Positions 59,552 through 64,000 of a stretch of 64,000 bases of DNA are shown here, piece after piece; positions within the stretch are counted from its first letter, which is position 1; each line of letters begins with the position of its first letter. Below the pieces are notes generated by a model, which saw only the letters and a program-made list of their open reading frames with translations, made no database searches and was not told where the DNA came from. The stretch is from the NCBI RefSeq assembly GCF_006385595.1, contig NZ_CP041046.1, positions 1-64,000 on the forward strand. Reading direction: 5' to 3'. The position numbers were made by a program, and so were the translations under genes. Source of the stretch: Luteibacter pinisoli (lineage in GTDB: Bacteria > Pseudomonadota > Gammaproteobacteria > Xanthomonadales > Rhodanobacteraceae).

Positions 59552-60340
59552 TTATCGGCCGGAGAATTCGATCTTCGGAACCGGCTGGTGCTTGCGCACC
59601 GCGGCTACCGCTATAGCCATCCCTTCCGCACCGTCCTTGGTGTCAAGGATGCCCTTGGCGAGCTGGGTGGTGATGGCGTCCGCCGCCGTCACGCCACCGG
59701 ACGACCATGTGCGAATGAGCGCGCTTGCCTTGCCATAGGAGAGGGTCGGGCCGGTCGCCAGGTGCTCGACGAGCCCGTCAGCGACCTTCTCCAGCTCGCC
59801 GTCGGCCGCGGCATGGGTCGCGATGCCCAGATCGACGGCCGTCTTGCCGGCGATGGGTTCCGAGAGGAGGACCAGGCGTGTCGCGCGGGCACTCCCGATT
59901 CGATTGGCCAGGCGCTGCACGCCGCCAGCCAGGGGAAATTGGCCAGCGGAAACTTCCGGAAAGAGGAGCACCGCCGAGTCCGTCACGACCAGGAAGTCGA
60001 AAGCGAGCAGCATCTCGAATCCACCCCCAAGTGCCATGCCGCCCACCGAGGCGACAGTCGGGAAGGGCAGTTCCTCGATCATGCGAAAGGAGGCGAAGAT
60101 ATCGGCGGCGAAGGCTTCGAGGAACTTCGACCCGTGTTCGCCGATTACGCCCAGATCGTCCGCCACGGCGAAGTTGCCGGACTCGGACGTCAGATGGAGC
60201 ACGCGAATGTCGCTCTCCTGCGCTGCATGAACGGCGGCACGCAACGATGATGGGAAGTCAGCACCCGGCGGGCTGTCGGCATCCCCGACCAGGATCAGCT
60301 TGCCGATAGGTCCATGCTGGTCGAAACGGAACGAACTCAT
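59552..60340 (-). CDS. Enoyl-CoA hydratase/isomerase (crotonase) family protein
   Basis: The 262-residue protein has a crotonase fold with the oxyanion-hole segment MALGGGFEMLLAFDFLVV and FPEVSAGQFPLAGGVQRLA. Members hydrate or isomerise enoyl-CoA or cleave C-C bonds; specific activity is uncertain. It is first of the four-gene minus-strand set and is divergent from a LysR gene with a palindrome between them. Confidence 0.88.
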   Translation of the reverse strand: MSSFRFDQHGPIGKLILVGDADSPPGADFPSSLRAAVHAAQESDIRVLHLTSESGNFAVADDLGVIGEHGSKFLEAFAADIFASFRMIEELPFPTVASVGGMALGGGFEMLLAFDFLVVTDSAVLLFPEVSAGQFPLAGGVQRLANRIGSARATRLVLLSEPIAGKTAVDLGIATHAAADGELEKVADGLVEHLATGPTLSYGKASALIRTWSSGGVTAADAITTQLAKGILDTKDGAEGMAIAVAAVRKHQPVPKIEFSGR

Positions 60341-60425
60341 TTTTGACTCCTTCGCTAAAGCGACGTCGGATTGTGGTGAGATGACCCCCCGTGTCCTGCC
60401 GCTGGCAGGGCTGATCGGGAAGCTT

Positions 60426-60446
60426 GCCGTTCAATTATTGGGCGGC
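60426..60446. promoter_or_regulatory. LysR-type palindrome between crotonase set and LysR
   Basis: GCCGTTCAAT-T-ATTGGGCGGC is a 21-bp imperfect palindrome (CAAT/ATTG and GCCG/CGGC arms, one TT/GG mismatch) with T-N11-A spacing. It is about 85 bp from the crotonase start and 55 bp from the LysR start, a good operator position. Confidence 0.5.
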
Positions 60447-60501
60447 CGTCCACACGAAAAAACTGGAGAAAAGTAGGCGGTCTCTGCCTATAATTTCGAA
60501 C

Positions 60502-61395
60502 ATGGATGCGCTCACACTTGATCAAATCCAGATCTTCCTCACCGTCGTTGACGAGGGGAGTTTCACAGTCGCCGCGAAAAGGCTTAACCGCGCACGCTCC
60601 GCAGTCACTTACGGGATCCAGAAGCTTGAGGCACAGATCGGCCTGCCTCTCTTCGATCGGTCGGCGTATCGACCCACGCTCACCGACGCAGGACGCATCC
60701 TGCTGGTACGCGCGCGGCGCATCGCCCAGGAGGCGGATACCTTCAAGGAGTCGGCGGAGAGCCTTGCCAGTGGGCTCGAGGGCGAAGTGTCCATCGTCGT
60801 GAATTCGATGTTCCCGATGCCGATGCTTCTGACCGCACTGAAGGTGTTCGCCCAGCAGTTCCCGACGGTCCCTCCGCGCATCTGTGTTCGGAATCTCGGC
60901 GTTCCCGCGCAGATGGTGCTCGACGGGACGTCCATGATCGGCTTGTTCCCCGCCATCTACACGGACGGCGCGATGAAGAGCTTTCCCGTTTTCACTATGG
61001 AGCTGGTGCCCGTCGTCTCATCGGAACACCCGCTCGCAGCCGTGGAGGGGCCGATCAACACCCATGCGCTCCAGCAGCACGTGCAGCTGGTGCTGACCGA
61101 CGGTTCGGTTCCGGACTCGAATCCTGACCTTGGCGTGCTCTCGGCACGAAACTGGCGGCTCGCCGATCTGGGCGTCAAGCATGCGATGCTGTTGGCCGGA
61201 CTTGGATGGGGCACCATGCCGTTGCACATGGTGGAGGACGACATCGCGCATGGGCGCCTGAAGGTCGTTTGGCCCGAGGATTTCGAGCCACCTCTCCGGT
61301 TTGTCATGAGCTGCGCGTATCTCATGGAACCCCGCCTGGGACCAGCGGCGCAATGGCTTCTCCGCCATCTGTTGGAGACAAGGAGCGTGAGCTAG
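60502..61395 (+). CDS. LysR-family transcriptional regulator
   Basis: The 297-residue protein starts MDALTLDQIQIFLTVVDEGS and has the LysR helix-turn-helix (SFTVAAKRLNRARSAVTYGI) and effector domain. The frame is open upstream to 60424, but the operator palindrome lies in that stretch and homology begins at 60502. TATAAT at 60489-60494 puts the predicted transcript start at or near the ATG, so the mRNA may be leaderless. It is divergent from the four-gene crotonase-epoxide hydrolase set and likely controls it. Confidence 0.92.
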   Translation: MDALTLDQIQIFLTVVDEGSFTVAAKRLNRARSAVTYGIQKLEAQIGLPLFDRSAYRPTLTDAGRILLVRARRIAQEADTFKESAESLASGLEGEVSIVVNSMFPMPMLLTALKVFAQQFPTVPPRICVRNLGVPAQMVLDGTSMIGLFPAIYTDGAMKSFPVFTMELVPVVSSEHPLAAVEGPINTHALQQHVQLVLTDGSVPDSNPDLGVLSARNWRLADLGVKHAMLLAGLGWGTMPLHMVEDDIAHGRLKVVWPEDFEPPLRFVMSCAYLMEPRLGPAAQWLLRHLLETRSVS

Positions 61396-61473
61396 CGCCT
61401 GTTCCCGCTGATCGCGACTTTTCTTCCGCGTGAAAAGACTTCCTATACGTACCGAGCCAAGTAGGGACGCTAA

Positions 61474-61920
61474 GTGATGGAAGACCGGGTCAAGGTGTTT
61501 TTGCACATAGAGCAGGACGACGATGGCTATCCCGGCATCGGCTCGGAATCGGTGTGGGCGTTACCCGGACCCATGGAAGGTTTCTTCACGCTGGACAACA
61601 TCCCGTTCTTCGCGACGGATGCAAACATCGGGGATGTCGTCTCGGTGGATGCGAGAGAAGGCGTACTTTGGCTCCGGCACGTCGCTCGTGAAACACCGTG
61701 TTCCTTGATGCGGATAGTCCTGTTCTTCGCAGATGAAAAAGATCGCATCGCTCGGGATCTGCTGAATCTCGGTTGCCAGATCGAGTGCTGGGCCGATCGG
61801 AAACTTATCGCGGCATCCGTTCCGAATAGCGCGGTTCCGAACGTTCAGGTTTTTCTCGGCGGCGAAGCAGCGAAAGGTGTTCTGGATTATGAGGAACCCA
61901 TCCTGAGATTCGGTGATTGA
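61474..61920 (+). CDS. DUF4265 domain-containing protein
   Basis: The 148-residue protein starts at GTG 61474, or more likely ATG 61477 (147 residues; AGGGA is 9 bp upstream). It matches the DUF4265 pattern: WALPGPMEGFFTLDNIPFFA, GDVVSVDAREG, then a C-terminal alpha/beta region. DUF4265 proteins are of unknown function and some are found in polymorphic-toxin immunity loci; no toxin lies beside this one. Confidence 0.8.
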   Translation: MMEDRVKVFLHIEQDDDGYPGIGSESVWALPGPMEGFFTLDNIPFFATDANIGDVVSVDAREGVLWLRHVARETPCSLMRIVLFFADEKDRIARDLLNLGCQIECWADRKLIAASVPNSAVPNVQVFLGGEAAKGVLDYEEPILRFGD

Positions 61921-61944
61921 CGTGAGGCCGCTTTGGCCTCACGT
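61920..61944. terminator. Bidirectional hairpin between DUF4265 and LysR
   Basis: A perfect 10-bp stem ACGTGAGGCC / GGCCTCACGT with loop GCTTT overlaps the 3' ends of both convergent genes. There is no long T run on either side, so it is probably a hairpin-type or Rho-assisted terminator. Confidence 0.6.
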
Positions 61945-62790
61945 GGCTGCGACCGGAATGGCCAACACTTCCTCCACAAACGCCCGCAACCTCGGCAAAT
62001 GCCGCAAATCCCGGTGATACCCCAGCCACACGTCCCGCCCCGGCGGCGCTTCACCCAGGTCGATCCGCTCGATGCCGTGCGTCGCATCACCTAACGGGCA
62101 GGGCAACACCGCAATCCCCATGCCGTGTGCGCACGCCCGCGCCTGTGCCTCACGGCTGTTACTGCGAAAGGCCACTCTCGCATCCGGAAGTTGTTGGCGC
62201 AGCCAGGCGACATCGGGCATGCCGCCGAAAGCGGTGTCCATCGTGACGACACGATCGAGCGCTGTGCTGCCTGTCGCGGTGTATGCCGCATAGGGCATGG
62301 TCATCAGTCGCCGTTGGGCGATGTCCGGTTCGTCGAAGGGCGTGATCCGGAAGACCAGATCCGCTTCGCGTCGTGCAAGGCTCAACAGGCGCGCATCGGT
62401 GATCAGCTCGACGACGATGGCCGGATGGCGCACGCCGAGGGCCGCTATCGCCTGGGTGAGCACGTGTGCACCGAACCAGTCCGACGACGACACGCGCAAC
62501 ACGCCGTCGAGCGCGCCGACTTGCCCACTCGCCGCCCGGGCGATGCCGAGGGCTTCGGCTTCCATCCGTTCGGCGTGTGCCAGGACGGCGGCCCCTTCGT
62601 CGGTGAGCACGAATCCTTCACTGGTACGCTGGAACAGCGTCGTGCCCAACGCCTCCTCCAGCGCCCGGATCCGCCGGCCCATGGTGGGCTGGGTCTGGCC
62701 AAGGTCGCGGGCGGCGGCGCCGAGGGTGCCCCCGCGGGCGACGGCAAGGAAGATTTTCAGGTCGCTCCATTCCATGGATGAATCATGCAT
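61939..62790 (-). CDS. LysR-family regulator (MEWSD group, copy 2)
   Basis: The 283-residue protein is a paralogue of 52121-52978, with helix-turn-helix LGAAARDLGQTQPTMGRRIR and effector-domain segments such as DIAQRRLMTM, PDVAWLRQQLP and AVLPCPLGDATHG. The first ATG (62790) has AAGG 9 bases upstream; Met6 (62775) matches the paralogue's start. The palindrome CATGCATTTATGCATG (62784-62799) overlaps the first ATG. It is divergent from a quinone-oxidoreductase gene. Confidence 0.92.
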   Translation of the reverse strand: MHDSSMEWSDLKIFLAVARGGTLGAAARDLGQTQPTMGRRIRALEEALGTTLFQRTSEGFVLTDEGAAVLAHAERMEAEALGIARAASGQVGALDGVLRVSSSDWFGAHVLTQAIAALGVRHPAIVVELITDARLLSLARREADLVFRITPFDEPDIAQRRLMTMPYAAYTATGSTALDRVVTMDTAFGGMPDVAWLRQQLPDARVAFRSNSREAQARACAHGMGIAVLPCPLGDATHGIERIDLGEAPPGRDVWLGYHRDLRHLPRLRAFVEEVLAIPVAAT

Positions 62791-62799
62791 TTATGCATG
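62784..62799. promoter_or_regulatory. Candidate LysR operator TGCATnnATGYA (copy 2)
   Basis: CATGCATTTATGCATG is a perfect 16-bp palindrome at the LysR start; its core TGCATTTATGCA (62786-62797) differs at one conserved base from the site at 53083-53094. It is 91 bp before the divergent oxidoreductase start. Confidence 0.6.
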
Positions 62800-62887
62800 C
62801 CTTTCGTGCAATTTGTGGCGTTCCCATGCGTCAGGGCATGGCCTAACGTAGCCCCATTGGCGGCGCCGTCGCCTTCGGAGAATGCCC

Positions 62888-63895
62888 ATGAACACGCATG
62901 CCACGATGTCCGCCCTGCGCCTTGAGGCCGCTGGCCAGCCCCTCAGCCTCGTGACCGTCGACCGCCCGGTCGCTGGCCCGGGCGAAGTCCTGGTCCGCAT
63001 CGCCGCCGCCGGCCTCAACCCGCTCGACGGCAAGATCCGCGCTGGCCAGGGCGGCCATGCCCGCCAGCCGGCCCCGGCCATCCTCGGCATCGACATGGCC
63101 GGCCGGGTGGAAGCCGTCGGCCAGGGCGTGGAAGGCTTCAAGGCGGGCGACGCCGTGTACGGCATGACCGGTGGCGTCGCCGGCGTGCAGGGCTCGCTCG
63201 CCCAGTACGCCGCGGTCGATGCGCGCCTCCTTGCCCATGCACCGTCTGCCATGCCGCTGGTTGAAGCAGCCGCCTTGCCGCTCGTCTTCATCACCGCATG
63301 GGAAGGCCTGGTCGACCGCGCCAGGGTGCAGGCCGGCCAGTCCGTGCTCGTCATCGCTGGCGCGGGTGGCGTCGGCAGCATGGCGGTGCAGCTCGCCGTG
63401 GCCCGTGGTGCGCGCGTGTTCGCCACCGGCAGCCAGGCGCAGAAGGACATCATCACCGGCCTGGGTGCGACGTGGATTGATCGCGACGCGCCGATGGCTG
63501 ACGTTGTCGATACGCACACTGGCGGCGAAGGCTTTGATGTGGTCTACGACACGCTCGGCGGCGCCACACTCGACGCCGCGTTCATCGCCGCACGTCGTTA
63601 CGGTGGTCACGTCGTCAGCAGTCTCGGCTGGGGCACGCATGCACTCGCACCGCTGTCCTTCCGCGCAGCGACTTACTCCGGTGTTTTCACCCTGATGCCG
63701 CTGCTTACCGGCAAGGGCCGCGAACACCACGGCGAGATCATGGCCGAAGCCACGAAGCTCGCCGATGAAGGGAAGCTGCGCCCGGTGTTGTCGGCCCAGC
63801 GCTTCGAGCTGGCGGAAGGTAACGCCGCGCTGAACCTGGTGGAGAGTGGGCGTGCGGGTGGCAAGGTGGTGGTCATGGCACCACGGGAGGATTGA
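62888..63895 (+). CDS. Quinone oxidoreductase-like (zinc-type ADH family) protein
   Basis: The 335-residue protein has the medium-chain reductase fold with GEVLVRIAAAGLNPLDGKIR, GIDMAGRVEAVG and a Rossmann motif VIAGAGGVGSMAVQLA. The zinc-ligand Cys residues are absent, so it is a QOR-type enzyme acting on quinones, enals or similar. GGAG lies 7 bp before the ATG at 62888; an earlier ATG at 62882 is too close. It is divergent from a LysR gene with a shared palindrome. Confidence 0.9.
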   Translation: MNTHATMSALRLEAAGQPLSLVTVDRPVAGPGEVLVRIAAAGLNPLDGKIRAGQGGHARQPAPAILGIDMAGRVEAVGQGVEGFKAGDAVYGMTGGVAGVQGSLAQYAAVDARLLAHAPSAMPLVEAAALPLVFITAWEGLVDRARVQAGQSVLVIAGAGGVGSMAVQLAVARGARVFATGSQAQKDIITGLGATWIDRDAPMADVVDTHTGGEGFDVVYDTLGGATLDAAFIAARRYGGHVVSSLGWGTHALAPLSFRAATYSGVFTLMPLLTGKGREHHGEIMAEATKLADEGKLRPVLSAQRFELAEGNAALNLVESGRAGGKVVVMAPRED

Positions 63896-64000
63896 ACGGT
63901 GAACTATCGCCGTACTCCCAGGCGGCCTTCGGCATCGCATCCCGGAGGATCCAGCCCCCCACAGTGAACGTGACAAAGCGACGTGTACCTCCCGACTCGT
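63873..64000 (-). CDS. Possible 3' end of a further gene, cut by the window
   Basis: One minus-strand frame is open for 42 codons from the window edge to a TGA at 63873-63875, with plausible composition (RRFVTFTVGGWILRDAM) but no family I recognise. It would overlap the oxidoreductase 3' end by 23 bp. The other two minus frames are less convincing. Sequence beyond 64000 is needed. Confidence 0.25.
   Translation of the reverse strand, partial: ESGGTRRFVTFTVGGWILRDAMPKAAWEYGDSSPFNPPVVP

Overview
The window opens exactly on the first base of dnaA and runs through the classic origin-proximal block dnaA-dnaN-recF-gyrB. Gene content points to a high-GC gammaproteobacterium of the Xanthomonadales/Lysobacterales, most like the Rhodanobacteraceae (Luteibacter/Dyella type): a tonB-exbB-exbD1-exbD2 cluster with two tandem exbD genes, an SSSF-domain hybrid kinase beside acs, and a DcaP-type porin. 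This placement is an inference from gene order and protein families, not from a search.

Layout. 1-6.4 kb: replication genes, an origin-like dnaA-dnaN spacer with two perfect DnaA boxes, and two perfect ParB (parS) palindromes inside recF, the second lying against the gyrB promoter. 6.6-10.5 kb: a secreted TPR protein and the TonB/ExbB/ExbD energising system, closed by a strong terminator. 10.5-12 kb: pdxJ and a phosphopantetheinyl transferase on the minus strand, with an intrinsic terminator almost touching the pdxJ start. 12-21.5 kb: an acetate module, with a CrbS-like SSSF hybrid kinase convergent on acs-crbR (translationally coupled) and a divergent porin-MFS transporter pair. 21.6-22.7 kb: a PA0069-family radical SAM gene with a LexA2-like box at its start.

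22.7-41.7 kb: about 19 kb of accessory DNA bracketed by an 842-bp direct repeat (98% identical) made of the 3' three-quarters of the radical SAM gene. This is the geometry left by single-crossover integration of a circular molecule, and I see no integrase or transposase. The cargo is small redox and hydrolytic enzymes plus regulators: two DUF417/RclC-like membrane proteins, two AhpD-like proteins, an Old Yellow Enzyme reductase, an MBL-fold protein, AraC, LysR, LuxR and CGNR regulators, and a propeller-type sensor kinase. Three cargo enzymes have substitutions at normally catalytic positions. An oxidant or electrophile response island is a reasonable hypothesis.

42.5-64 kb: an OmpR/EnvZ-type pair and mlaA, then three gene sets of xenobiotic-style enzymes: 45.7-49.9 kb (beta-hydroxyacid dehydrogenase, SDR, epoxide hydrolase-like, VOC, SDR, EthD), 53.2-55.4 kb (EthD, CocE/AEH-like hydrolase) and 56.7-60.3 kb (crotonase, hydrolase, azoreductase, epoxide hydrolase). 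The last two sets lie beside divergent LysR regulators, and the window ends with a further LysR/quinone oxidoreductase pair. Two paralogous LysR genes share the motif TGCATnnATGYA about 92 bp upstream of their divergent neighbours. No rRNA, tRNA, CRISPR array or insertion sequence was recognised.
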